Shown piece after piece: positions 24,897-32,755 of a DNA stretch of 64,000 bases (position 1 is its first letter; every line of letters starts with the position of its first letter). A model generated the notes under the pieces. It was not told the origin of the DNA. It saw nothing but the letters and a program-made list of their open reading frames with translations, and searched no databases. The translations under genes and the position numbers were made by a program. The DNA lies in the NCBI RefSeq assembly GCF_003439925.1, contig NZ_QQRR01000002.1:372001-436000 (forward strand), read 5' to 3'. The stretch is from Haloprofundus halophilus (lineage in GTDB: Archaea > Halobacteriota > Halobacteria > Halobacteriales > Haloferacaceae).

Positions 24897-24914
24897 GAGG
24901 GTTTCAACAAAGCC

Positions 24915-24922
24915 AAAAATCT
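24915..24922. repeat. Target-site duplication, right copy (AAAAATCT)
   Basis: This octamer is identical to 23603-23610 and immediately follows the right end of the insertion sequence, marking the insertion site. Confidence 0.85.
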
Positions 24923-24939
24923 TCGATTTGGACGGTCGC

Positions 24940-26871
24940 TCAGTCGTCGGCGGGGGCGGCGGAGTCGCTGCCGCTGCTGACGCCCGTGCCGGGACCGATA
25001 TCGATTTCGAGTTCGTCGAGTTTCTCGTCGGGGACGACGCCGTCGACCCAGCCGCGGTGGCTGTAGTACTCGTCTTTCATCTCGTCGAGTTCGCAGAACT
25101 CGCCCTCGGAGGCGCCCTGTCCGGGGACGCCGCCCTCGCCGTCGAGGAACCGCGCCGGCAGCGAGTCGTCCGAACCGTCGAAGCCCGCGAGGTTGTTGTA
25201 GTAGCGTTCGAGATTGTAGACGCGCTCGCCCGCCTCGATGAGTTCGTCCTCGGTCACGTCGAGGCCGGTCATGCCGTTGTACTGCAGGACGTACTCCTCG
25301 ATGCCCTCCGCGAAGGCGTTGAACTTGCAGATGTCGAAGCTGTCGGAGATGGCGTGGAGGTCCTGGAACGTCGCGGTGAGTTCGCCCTTGCCCTCCCACG
25401 CATACGGGTCGACCTTCTCGGGGACGCCGAGAATCTCGGCGGCCGGGGTGTAGGCGCGCAGGTGGCACGCCCCGCGATTCGAGGTGGCGTAGGCGATTCC
25501 CATGCCCTTCATGCAGCGCGGGTCGTACGCCGGAATCGTCTGGCCCTTGACGGCCAGCGAGTTCTCCTCTGCGTCTTTCTTCTCGGCGATGCGCCGCGCG
25601 CCCTCGGCGAGCAGGTCCGGGAGGCCCTCCTCGCGGTGCGAAATCCGCTCGATGAGGTCGACCATCGTCTCGGAGTCGCCCCAGTCGAGCGTCCCGACGT
25701 CGTCGAGTTTGCCCTCCTCGGACATCTCCATCGCCATCGCCATCATGTTGCCAACCTCGATGGTGTCGACGCCCATGTCGTTGCAGCGGTCGATCATGAG
25801 CGCGATGTCGTCGCGCTCGGTGTGGCCGGAGTTCGGGCCGAGCGCGTACGCCGACTCGTACTCGTACGACTCCATCCGGACGTTCATCTCCTCGCCCTTG
25901 TGCATCGTCGTCACCTCGACTTCCTTCTTACAGGCGACGGGGCAGGAGTGACACGTCGGCTCGTCGACGAGGATGTTCTCGCGGACGTTCTCGCCGGAGA
26001 CCTCCTCGGCGTCGATGGTCGTCCCCTCGCTCTCGGAGAAGCTCCGCGTCGAGGTGTACTTGCCGTTCTTCACCGGGAGGCCGTCCATCTCCTCGGTGAT
26101 GTTCATGAGGACGTTCGTCCCGTACATCGAGAGGCCGCCCTCGTTCGGCGCGGTGACGTCGGACTCCTGAATCGCCTGCATCCCCTGCTGGTAGCCCTTC
26201 TGGAACGTCTCGGGGTCCGCCGGCTTCGGCATCCGGGTGCCGGACTTGACGACGACCGCCTTGAGGTTCTTCGAGCCCATCACGCAGCCGGTGCCGCCGC
26301 GGCCCGAGGCTCGGTCGTCCTCGTTGACGATGCAGGCGTAGCGCACGCCGTTCTCGCCGCCGGGACCGATGGCCATCACGGAGACGTTCTTGCCGACGCT
26401 GCCGTCGACCTCCTCGCCGATGGTCTCGATGGTCTCGTGGACGCCCTTCCCCCACAGGTGAGAGGCGTCGCGGAGTTCGACCTCTCCGTCTTCGACGTAC
26501 GCGTACACCGGCTCTTCGGCCTTGCCGTCGAAGACGAGGCCGTCGAAGCCGGACCACTTCAGCCGCGCGCCGGACCAGCCGCCGTGGTGGGAGTCGGTGA
26601 CGGTGCCGGTGAGCGGCGATTTCGTGACGACGGCGATGCGGCCGCTCATCACCGTCTGGGTGCCCGTCAACGGACCGTTCATGAACGCGAGCCGGTTCTC
26701 CGGGCCGTCCGGGTCGACGTCCGGTCCGGCGTCGAAGACGTACTTCACGCCGAGGCCGCGCGCGCCGATGTACTTGCGCGCGTCCTCGTCGTCGATGCCT
26801 CGGTAGGCCACCTCGCCCGATGTGAGGTCGACCTCCCCTACGTGGTCCTGAAATCCGCCGAGTTCGGTCAT
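24940..26871 (-). CDS. aor: Aldehyde:ferredoxin oxidoreductase
   Basis: A 643-aa tungsten-pterin enzyme that oxidises aldehydes to acids with ferredoxin as acceptor. The cluster ligands are present as CHSCPVAC (near residue 305) with a later cysteine in FDICKFNAF. Pterin-binding regions are clear: GARGLGVKYVF, VTKSPLTGTVTDSHHGG, GRGGTGCVMGSKNLKAVV, CNDMGVDTIEVGN and NRGACHLRAY. It is complete and of normal length, in contrast to the degenerate paralogue at 4135. The IS inserted 25 bases beyond its 3' end, so the coding sequence is untouched. Confidence 0.93.
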   Translation of the reverse strand: MTELGGFQDHVGEVDLTSGEVAYRGIDDEDARKYIGARGLGVKYVFDAGPDVDPDGPENRLAFMNGPLTGTQTVMSGRIAVVTKSPLTGTVTDSHHGGWSGARLKWSGFDGLVFDGKAEEPVYAYVEDGEVELRDASHLWGKGVHETIETIGEEVDGSVGKNVSVMAIGPGGENGVRYACIVNEDDRASGRGGTGCVMGSKNLKAVVVKSGTRMPKPADPETFQKGYQQGMQAIQESDVTAPNEGGLSMYGTNVLMNITEEMDGLPVKNGKYTSTRSFSESEGTTIDAEEVSGENVRENILVDEPTCHSCPVACKKEVEVTTMHKGEEMNVRMESYEYESAYALGPNSGHTERDDIALMIDRCNDMGVDTIEVGNMMAMAMEMSEEGKLDDVGTLDWGDSETMVDLIERISHREEGLPDLLAEGARRIAEKKDAEENSLAVKGQTIPAYDPRCMKGMGIAYATSNRGACHLRAYTPAAEILGVPEKVDPYAWEGKGELTATFQDLHAISDSFDICKFNAFAEGIEEYVLQYNGMTGLDVTEDELIEAGERVYNLERYYNNLAGFDGSDDSLPARFLDGEGGVPGQGASEGEFCELDEMKDEYYSHRGWVDGVVPDEKLDELEIDIGPGTGVSSGSDSAAPADD

Positions 26872-27045
26872 TGTAAGGTACTATGATTATAATGGGGCCC
26901 CACTTCGTTAGCTGTTGTCGCGCCGATGTAACCACATTTAGTTACTCACGTCGCGGTCCCCGTCTCTCCGAGGCGGCGTCAGGCGTCTCGACACGTCGGC
27001 GGCGGAGCGGGAGTCTTATTCGAGCGGCGAGACCACTCCGAAGCG

Positions 27046-27474
27046 ATGTCTTCGGCACCGCCGAGAACCGTAGCACGCTCCACGTTCCTCTCACCCCGTC
27101 TCCGCTGGGCGGCCGTCCTCGTCGTCGCCGGCGGCGTCTTCGCCGCCTCCGTCGTCACGCCGCCGGGCGACGGCGTCCCGACGCTCGGACCGTTCGGACT
27201 CGTCGGTGCGGACAAGTGGTTACACGCCGCGGCGTACGCCGCCGTCGCCGGGACGCTCTCGCACGCGCTCGCACCGCGGTTCCGGCGCGCGGCCCTCGGC
27301 GGCTTCCTCGGTGGGTCGGCCTACGGATTCTGCGTCGAGCTCGTCCAGGCGTTCGTCCCCGCCCGACAGTTCGACCTCCTCGACGCGGCCGCGAACGGCG
27401 TCGGTGCGGCACTCGGTGTAGGGCTCTGGTTGCTCTTCGCGTTCGCTCTCGCGTCGGCCGTCGGACGCGACTGA
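27046..27474 (+). CDS. VanZ-like membrane protein
   Basis: A 142-aa membrane protein with about four hydrophobic segments. It has the VanZ-type features DKWLHAAAYAAVAG (about residues 56-69) and GFCVELVQAFVPARQFDLLDAAANGVGAALG (about residues 90-120). Family members affect cell-surface and antibiotic phenotypes in bacteria; the role in archaea is unknown. A GTCTTATTCG box at about -28 fits a leaderless start. Confidence 0.85.
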   Translation: MSSAPPRTVARSTFLSPRLRWAAVLVVAGGVFAASVVTPPGDGVPTLGPFGLVGADKWLHAAAYAAVAGTLSHALAPRFRRAALGGFLGGSAYGFCVELVQAFVPARQFDLLDAAANGVGAALGVGLWLLFAFALASAVGRD

Positions 27475-27597
27475 CCGCGGCGAGTCGTCGGTGACTCGCC
27501 GCCGTCGAGTCGACGACAGCGGCCGCGATGCGGTGACGCCGCCGTCGGCCGAGGGGGAGACGAAGCGGCTTTACGCGCCCGTCGCCGAGTCGCACCA

Positions 27598-28668
27598 ATG
27601 AGCGAGCCGAGTCCCGACGTGTACGAGCGGGGACGCGGAATGGACGCGCACAACAAGGTGATGCGCGAGATTCGCGGCCTCAAGGAGAAACACTACGACC
27701 CGCACGAACCGACCCGCGTCTGGATAGATGAGGACAACACGCCGAGCGGCGTCTACCAGTCTCTGACTATCATCCTCAACACCGGCGGCTGTCGGTGGGC
27801 GCGCGCCGGCGGCTGTACGATGTGCGGCTACGTCGCCGAGTCCGTCGAAGGCGGGACGGTCGAACACGAGGCGCTGATGGACCAGATACAGGTCTGTCTC
27901 GACCACGAGGCGGAGAACGCCGAAGAGAAGTCGCCGCTCATCAAAATCTACACCTCCGGGTCGTTCCTCGACGAGCGCGAGGTACCGGCGGAGACGCGGG
28001 ACGCCATCGCGGAGACGTTCTCGGACCGAGAGCGCATCGTCGTCGAGTCGCTGCCCGACTTCGTCGACCGCGAGAAACTCGACGACTTCGTCTCGCGGGG
28101 GCTCGACACCGACGTGGCCGTCGGCCTCGAAACGGCGACCGACCGCGTCCGCCGCGACTGCGTGAACAAGTACTTCGCGTTCGACGATTTCGTCGCTGCG
28201 AGCGAGGAAGCCGACGCCGCGGGTGCGGGCATCAAAGCCTACCTCCTGATGAAGCCGCCGTTCCTCTCGGAGTCGGAGGCCATCGAGGACATGAAATCCT
28301 CCGTCCGTCGCTGCGCGGAGTACGCTCACACCGTCTCGATGAACCCCTGCAACGTCCAGCGCTACACGATGGTCGACGAGCTCCACTTCCGCGGCGGCTA
28401 CCGGCCGCCGTGGCTCTGGTCGGTCGCCGAGGTGCTTCGCGACACCGCCGACGCCGACGCCATCGTCGTCTCCGACCCGGTTGGACACGGCTCCGACCGC
28501 GGCCCGCACAACTGCGGTGAGTGCGACGACCTCGTCCAGAAAGCCATCAAGGACTTCGACCTCCGACAGGACCCCTCCGTGTTCGAGCAGGTCGACTGCG
28601 ACTGCAAGGCGACGTGGCGCGCCGTCGTCGAGGAGGAGACGAGCTACGCGATGCCGTTAGCGAACTGA
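27598..28668 (+). CDS. raSEA: Archaeosine biosynthesis radical SAM protein RaSEA
   Basis: A 356-aa radical SAM enzyme with an unusual C-x7-C-x2-C cluster motif (Cys65, Cys73, Cys76; CRWARAGGCTMC). Family members pair with ArcS to convert the lysine-preQ0 adduct on tRNA position 15 to archaeosine. The later motifs VGLETATDRVRRDCVNKYF and IKAYLLMKPPFLSE fit the family. The C-terminal CGECDD and VDCDCK cysteines may bind a second metal. The partner ArcS is encoded at the start of the window, 26 kb away. Confidence 0.92.
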   Translation: MSEPSPDVYERGRGMDAHNKVMREIRGLKEKHYDPHEPTRVWIDEDNTPSGVYQSLTIILNTGGCRWARAGGCTMCGYVAESVEGGTVEHEALMDQIQVCLDHEAENAEEKSPLIKIYTSGSFLDEREVPAETRDAIAETFSDRERIVVESLPDFVDREKLDDFVSRGLDTDVAVGLETATDRVRRDCVNKYFAFDDFVAASEEADAAGAGIKAYLLMKPPFLSESEAIEDMKSSVRRCAEYAHTVSMNPCNVQRYTMVDELHFRGGYRPPWLWSVAEVLRDTADADAIVVSDPVGHGSDRGPHNCGECDDLVQKAIKDFDLRQDPSVFEQVDCDCKATWRAVVEEETSYAMPLAN

Positions 28669-28881
28669 GAAGACGGCTGGCGAAGCCAGAAGCGCAGACG
28701 GCGTCGGCGTACGTTCTCTTTTGGCCGGGTCCGGTAGTCGGCCGACACATCGCTGTAAGCGACCGTTTACGCCCGCGTAGGCCGCTCATAGTGATACCCG
28801 ATGCCGTGCAGCGTCCAAGTAGGAGTCGAGCGGCCACCCGGCGGGAAGCGCCGCCCAGTCGCCGCCTCGACCAGTTCGACC

Positions 28882-29004
28882 ATGAAACAGACGCAAGGAA
28901 GCTACAAGGCGATCTACTGCTCCGACGGCTGGCTGGAGATACGCGAAGACCAGAACGTCGAAGGCTGGATATCCACCGACTCGCCGGTGCCGGTCACGAC
29001 GTAG
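28882..29004 (+). CDS. 40-aa small protein of the haloarchaeal DUF7331-like type
   Basis: An ATG at 28882 gives MKQTQGSYKAIYCSDGWLEI and onward to WISTDSPVPVTT. The pattern (short lead, exposed beta residues, WISTDSPV near the end) resembles a family of ~40-60-aa haloarchaeal proteins (DUF7331-like, from memory). The frame is open further upstream, but that part is Pro/Arg-rich and unlikely. The function is unknown. Confidence 0.62.
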   Translation: MKQTQGSYKAIYCSDGWLEIREDQNVEGWISTDSPVPVTT

Positions 29005-29118
29005 GCGCTCGACCCGTTCCACTCCGTCTCTCGACGGAGCCACAGCGCTGCCGCAGTCGCCTCCTGACTGGCCCCTCCACCTGTTTTCTCGCCGCTCGGA
29101 CGGTCGCCGGTCGACTGT

Positions 29119-29793
29119 TCAGGCGAACCCGCGGAGGATTCCCGCGCCGTCGGTCCCTCCCACGTCGGCGAGCGTCGCCCGTTCGGGGTGCGGCATCAAC
29201 ACCGCGACGCTCGCTCTCTCGCCGAGAATTCCGGCGACGTTGCCCGTAGAGCCGTTGGGGTTCGCCTCGTCGGTGACGTTGCCGTCTGCGTCGCAGTACC
29301 GGAACAGCACGCGGTCGGCCGCGTCGAGCGTCTCGTACTTCTCGGAGGAGATCTCGAACCGGCCCTCGCCGTGGGCGATGGGCACCTCGATGACTTCGCC
29401 CTCGTCGTAGGCGGCGGTCCACGGCGTCTCGGCGTTCTCGACCCGCAGGTGGACCCGTTCGCACTGGAACCGCGCGCTCCGGTTCGTCGTGAACGCGCCG
29501 TCGGTCAGTCCGGACTCGCAGCCGACCTGCGCGCCGTTGCAGACGCCCAAGACGGGAACGCCGCGCTCGGCCATGTCGCGGATCTCGTTCATGATGGGCG
29601 ACTGGGCGGCCATCGCCCCCGCGCGGAGGTAGTCGCCGTAGGAGAACCCGCCCGGTAGCATCACGCCAGTCGCGTCCCCGGGCAGGCCGTCTTCGTGCCA
29701 GACGCGTTCGGCGTCGATACCGAGGTGGGTGAGCGCCGCGACGGCGTCGCGGTCGCAGTTCGACCCGCCGAACTGCACGACTGCGACCGTCAC
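29119..29793 (-). CDS. purQ: Phosphoribosylformylglycinamidine synthase, glutaminase subunit PurQ
   Basis: A 224-aa class I glutamine amidotransferase that supplies ammonia to PurL in purine synthesis. The nucleophile cysteine is in VLGVCNGAQVG (about residue 86). The catalytic His and Glu are in MPHPER near the C-terminus, with AHGEGRFE between. The GTG at 29793 (VTVAVVQFGGSNCDRD) is the family N-terminus. purS lies 55 bases upstream on the same strand, so purS-purQ form an operon. Confidence 0.95.
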   Translation of the reverse strand: MTVAVVQFGGSNCDRDAVAALTHLGIDAERVWHEDGLPGDATGVMLPGGFSYGDYLRAGAMAAQSPIMNEIRDMAERGVPVLGVCNGAQVGCESGLTDGAFTTNRSARFQCERVHLRVENAETPWTAAYDEGEVIEVPIAHGEGRFEISSEKYETLDAADRVLFRYCDADGNVTDEANPNGSTGNVAGILGERASVAVLMPHPERATLADVGGTDGAGILRGFA

Positions 29794-29848
29794 CGGAACC
29801 GCCTCCCGTGGGGGTAGACGACGGTCGGAATCGTGGAGACGGCGACGC

Positions 29849-30103
29849 TCATTCGGCTTCCTCGACCACCACGTCGTAGTCGTGGATGGTCGGATTTGCG
29901 AGCAGTCGCTCGGCCATCTCGTCGGCGCGTTCCTCGGCGTCCGACGCGGAGTCGGCGTCGACGTCCACCTCGAAGCGGTCCGCCGAGCGGAGCCCCCGCA
30001 GTTCGAAGCCGAGCCGTTCGAGCGCACGCTTTGTCGTCTCCGCCTCGGGGTCCAACACGCCGCGCTTCAGTCTGACGGTCACCGTCGCGGTGTACGCGGT
30101 CAT
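29849..30103 (-). CDS. purS: Phosphoribosylformylglycinamidine synthase subunit PurS
   Basis: An 84-aa PurS protein that bridges PurL and PurQ in the FGAM synthase complex. The typical start MTAYTATVTVRLKRGVLDPEAETTKRAL is complete at ATG 30103. The motif RLKRGVLDPEAETTKRAL is a family hallmark. The AT-rich segment upstream (CCATTTTACCC on the minus strand) is a candidate promoter. Confidence 0.95.
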   Translation of the reverse strand: MTAYTATVTVRLKRGVLDPEAETTKRALERLGFELRGLRSADRFEVDVDADSASDAEERADEMAERLLANPTIHDYDVVVEEAE

Positions 30104-30406
30104 CGTCCGACTCTGCGCGGTCGTGGGTAAAATGGCTTTTGGATACTCGTCGATAACCAAGTTCGTGTATATCGCGGCGTCTGTGGTGGGTCGACGTCCC
30201 GCCGCGTCCGCGTGTTCGTCGACGCCAGGTAGCTCACGACCGTTGATTCGAAAATCTCCGCTCTCGCCGAATTCGGTCAGTACGAGCCGTCTGGGGTGGC
30301 GGTAACGGGTCACTGCCTCTCGCGTTGTTGCCACGAACGGAAGACGTATCCTCAGTTATGCTCCACATTACCACGTGTTCACTCCCGGCTTCTTGGTGAT
30401 GAGAGT
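30104..30406. other. Divergent purS/purU promoter region
   Basis: About 300 bases separate purS and purU. They contain AT-rich boxes for the minus strand (about 30127-30140 and 30160-30175) and, less clearly, for the plus strand (CAGTTATG, CACATTACC at about 30352-30370). No gene or RNA is evident. A plus-strand frame extending from 30296 into purU has no family support. Confidence 0.5.
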
Positions 30407-31387
30407 ATGACCCGTGAGTTGACCGAAATCACCGTCATCGGCGAGGACAAGACGGGCCTCGTCGCGCGTATCACGTCGCTTCTATTCGACCGCGGCATCA
30501 ACATCGAAGATATCGACCAGGCCGTCCGCGAGGGAATTTTCCGGATGACGCTGCACGCCGACACCGGCGAGATGGTGTGCACGTCCGAGACGCTCCGCTC
30601 GACGCTCGACGACCTCGCGACCGAGCTCGGCGTCGAGATCCAAGTCCGGTTTCCGTCCGACCGCGAGACGAAGCGCCTCGCCGTGCTCGTGACGAAGGAG
30701 TCGCACTGTCTGGAGGCGCTGTTCGAGGCGTGGGCCAACGACGAACTCGACGCCGAGATCGGCGTCGTCATCGGCAACCACGACGACCTCCAGCCGCTGG
30801 CGGACCACTACAACGTGCCGTTCCACGACATCGGCGACAAGAAAGGCGGAGCCGACGAAGGCGAACTGCTCGAACTGCTCGACGAGTACGACGTGGACCT
30901 CATCGTTCTCGCGCGCTATATGCGCATCCTCTCGCCGAACGTCGTCTTCCGCTACGAGGACCGCATCATCAATATCCATCCGAGCCTCCTTCCCTCGTTT
31001 CCCGGCGCGGCCGCCTACCGCCAGGCGAAGGAAGGCGGCGTCAGAATCGCGGGCGTCACCGCCCACTACGTGACCACCGACCTCGACCAGGGGCCCATCA
31101 TCACCCAGCGCGCGTTCGACGTACCCGACGACGCGTCGGTCGACGAAATCAAAGCGCGCGGGCAACCGCTGGAAGCCGACGCGCTCCTCGAAGCGGTGAA
31201 GCTACATCTCGGCGACGCGCTGAGCGTCCACCGGGGCCAGACGAGTCTCCGCGATGACGAGGATATCGACTACCAACTCGGCCTCTCGAAGGAAGCGCAG
31301 GCGGCGAACCCCGACCGCCCCGTCGACGGGAAACTGCCGCAGTCGCTGCAGAGACCGGCCGAGCCGAACGAACCGAGCGACGACTGA
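30407..31387 (+). CDS. purU: Formyltetrahydrofolate deformylase PurU
   Basis: A 326-aa enzyme that hydrolyses 10-formyl-THF to THF and formate. An ACT domain occupies residues 4-80 (TEITVIGEDKTGLVARITSLL), then a formyltransferase-type catalytic domain. It has the signature NIHPSLLPSFPGA with catalytic His, and VTTDLDQGPII with catalytic Asp. The C-terminal 45 residues after the catalytic domain are a halophile extension (DEDIDYQLGLSKEAQAANPDRP). The ATG at 30407 fits the family start. It lies among purine genes, consistent with formate supply for purine synthesis. Confidence 0.9.
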   Translation: MTRELTEITVIGEDKTGLVARITSLLFDRGINIEDIDQAVREGIFRMTLHADTGEMVCTSETLRSTLDDLATELGVEIQVRFPSDRETKRLAVLVTKESHCLEALFEAWANDELDAEIGVVIGNHDDLQPLADHYNVPFHDIGDKKGGADEGELLELLDEYDVDLIVLARYMRILSPNVVFRYEDRIINIHPSLLPSFPGAAAYRQAKEGGVRIAGVTAHYVTTDLDQGPIITQRAFDVPDDASVDEIKARGQPLEADALLEAVKLHLGDALSVHRGQTSLRDDEDIDYQLGLSKEAQAANPDRPVDGKLPQSLQRPAEPNEPSDD

Positions 31388-31410
31388 CGTCGTCTCTTCT
31401 CTCCGCCTCG

Positions 31411-32427
31411 TCACAGATTCCGCACCGCGTCGATCGCTTCGTCGAGTTCCGGCGCGTCGAACCAGTCGAAGTTCGTGTACGCGTTCGTCCCGGCGGCGTA
31501 CATCTCCGAGACAGTTTCGACGACCGAATCCGGCAGCACCGGCGGCTCGGCGTCGCACAACGCGCGCCAGTCGGGGTCGTCGCGGCGGTCCGCTTCGGTT
31601 TTCGCGTCGCCGACGGCGTCGACCCACTCGGGGTGCTCGCGCTTGTAGTACTGGCGGACGACCTCCTTCGACATCTCCTGGCCGTCGTAGCTGAACCGAT
31701 TCTCGTCGAACGTCCCGACGACGTCGGCGACTTTGATGGCTCCGTCGTGGTAGAGACACTCGATTTTGCCGTCCTCGTGGACCAGCCCCGTCTGCTCGGC
31801 GCGGTCGGTGAGGATGTGGTTCACCGCGAGCGCCAACTCTTCGAGGCGGTCGATATCGGCCGGTCCCGAGATATCGTCGGCCTCGTCCCGCGAGAGGTAG
31901 CGGTCGCGCTCTTCGAACTTGGTGGAGAACTCGACGACCGGCCGCGGGAGGTCGACGACTTCGTCGGGCCACCCGTCGTAGTCGAGGCCGTAGTCGGCGG
32001 GGTCGCCGCGCGAGCGGAGGCTCGACCCGACGGGAACCGTGTTCCGGAAGACGATTTCGAGCGGAATCAGGTAGTTGTCCCCGACGGCGTCGTAGAACCC
32101 GTCGTAGTCGTAGCCGTCGTCGTATCGGAGGTTCGGCACCTGCACGAGGTCGATAGCCATCTCGCGGGGCGGCTCGGTGGTCTCGCCGAGTTCGACCTCC
32201 TCGCCGCCTTCGACCACGCCACGGTAGTGCGTCGGGATGTGGTTGACGTCGAGTAACTCGAAGTTGTACGCGCCCATCGTACAGAGGCTCGCTCCCTTCC
32301 CCGGTATCTCGTCGGGCATCTTCCCCCAGTCGAAGACGGAGTAGTCGTCGGTGAAGACGAAGCTCCCCCGTCCGAGCGAGTCGGCCGTCGGTTCCTCGGC
32401 CACGCGGAACTCCTTGACGCTCGTCAT
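31411..32427 (-). CDS. purC: Phosphoribosylaminoimidazole-succinocarboxamide synthase PurC
   Basis: A 338-aa SAICAR synthase, joining aspartate to CAIR with ATP. The N-terminal ATP-binding part (RGSFVFTDDYSVFDWGKMPDEIPGKGASLCTMGAYNFELL) and DGKIECLYHDGAIKVADVVGTFDENRF are characteristic of the archaeal form, which is longer than bacterial PurC. It converges with purU with a 23-base gap. AAGTTACTTA on the minus strand about 30 bases upstream is a likely TATA box. Confidence 0.92.
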   Translation of the reverse strand: MTSVKEFRVAEEPTADSLGRGSFVFTDDYSVFDWGKMPDEIPGKGASLCTMGAYNFELLDVNHIPTHYRGVVEGGEEVELGETTEPPREMAIDLVQVPNLRYDDGYDYDGFYDAVGDNYLIPLEIVFRNTVPVGSSLRSRGDPADYGLDYDGWPDEVVDLPRPVVEFSTKFEERDRYLSRDEADDISGPADIDRLEELALAVNHILTDRAEQTGLVHEDGKIECLYHDGAIKVADVVGTFDENRFSYDGQEMSKEVVRQYYKREHPEWVDAVGDAKTEADRRDDPDWRALCDAEPPVLPDSVVETVSEMYAAGTNAYTNFDWFDAPELDEAIDAVRNL

Positions 32428-32755
32428 AGCTGAACACGCGGCGGCGCACGGTAAGTAACTTTCACTTCTGTGCTGATTCGAGAGGAAGTGGAGTCCGAAA
32501 TGCGCACGTTTGTGTGTTGTCTCGACGTGTGCTCGAAAACGTGCTGTGACAACACGCGTCGCTATCGCTGTGTCGATTGCGAACAGGCGACCCGTCTCCG
32601 TCCGCGAGCGGTGCGTCGCACACCAGCCTCGACCGACTCGCGGTAGTTCGTTAACTCACGAGCGGTCTGGCCCCGTCATCGGTGATAAACGTCGGGAGTG
32701 TGTGAGACGCTACCGGCACCCGAGAGTATTAGCCTCGGGACCGCACGCTTACCGT
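32428..32755. other. Intergenic region, no gene seen
   Basis: About 330 bases separate purC from the ThDP-enzyme gene. AGTATTA at about 32725-32731 lies some 28 bases before the ATG at 32756 and suggests a leaderless promoter. A plus-strand frame starting at 32510 runs into the downstream gene, but its first 82 residues are Cys/Arg-rich and do not match the enzyme family. I see no RNA or repeat. Confidence 0.5.

Larger units (their letters stand above)
23611..24914 (+). mobile_element. ISH1-group IS5-family insertion sequence, 1304 bp, intact ends
   Basis: The element starts GGCTCTGTTGAAATCCTC (23611-23628) and ends in the inverted match at 24897-24914, with 16 of 18 positions identical. It is flanked by an 8-bp direct repeat AAAAATCT. 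It encodes one 270-aa transposase (23663-24475) and then about 420 bases of AT-rich DNA before the right end. Its base composition is clearly lower in GC than the surroundings. ISH1 itself is about 1.1 kb (recalled), so this copy is longer than I would expect. Confidence 0.88.

Noticed and set aside
28786-29043. 85-aa minus-strand frame opposite the small DUF7331-like gene
   Set aside because: It is Arg-rich without a recognisable domain. The plus-strand 40-aa protein has the more plausible composition and family resemblance.
32510-32755. N-terminal extension of the ThDP enzyme
   Set aside because: The 82 residues are Cys/Arg-rich with no family match. The ATG at 32756 matches the family start and has a TATA-like box at leaderless distance.
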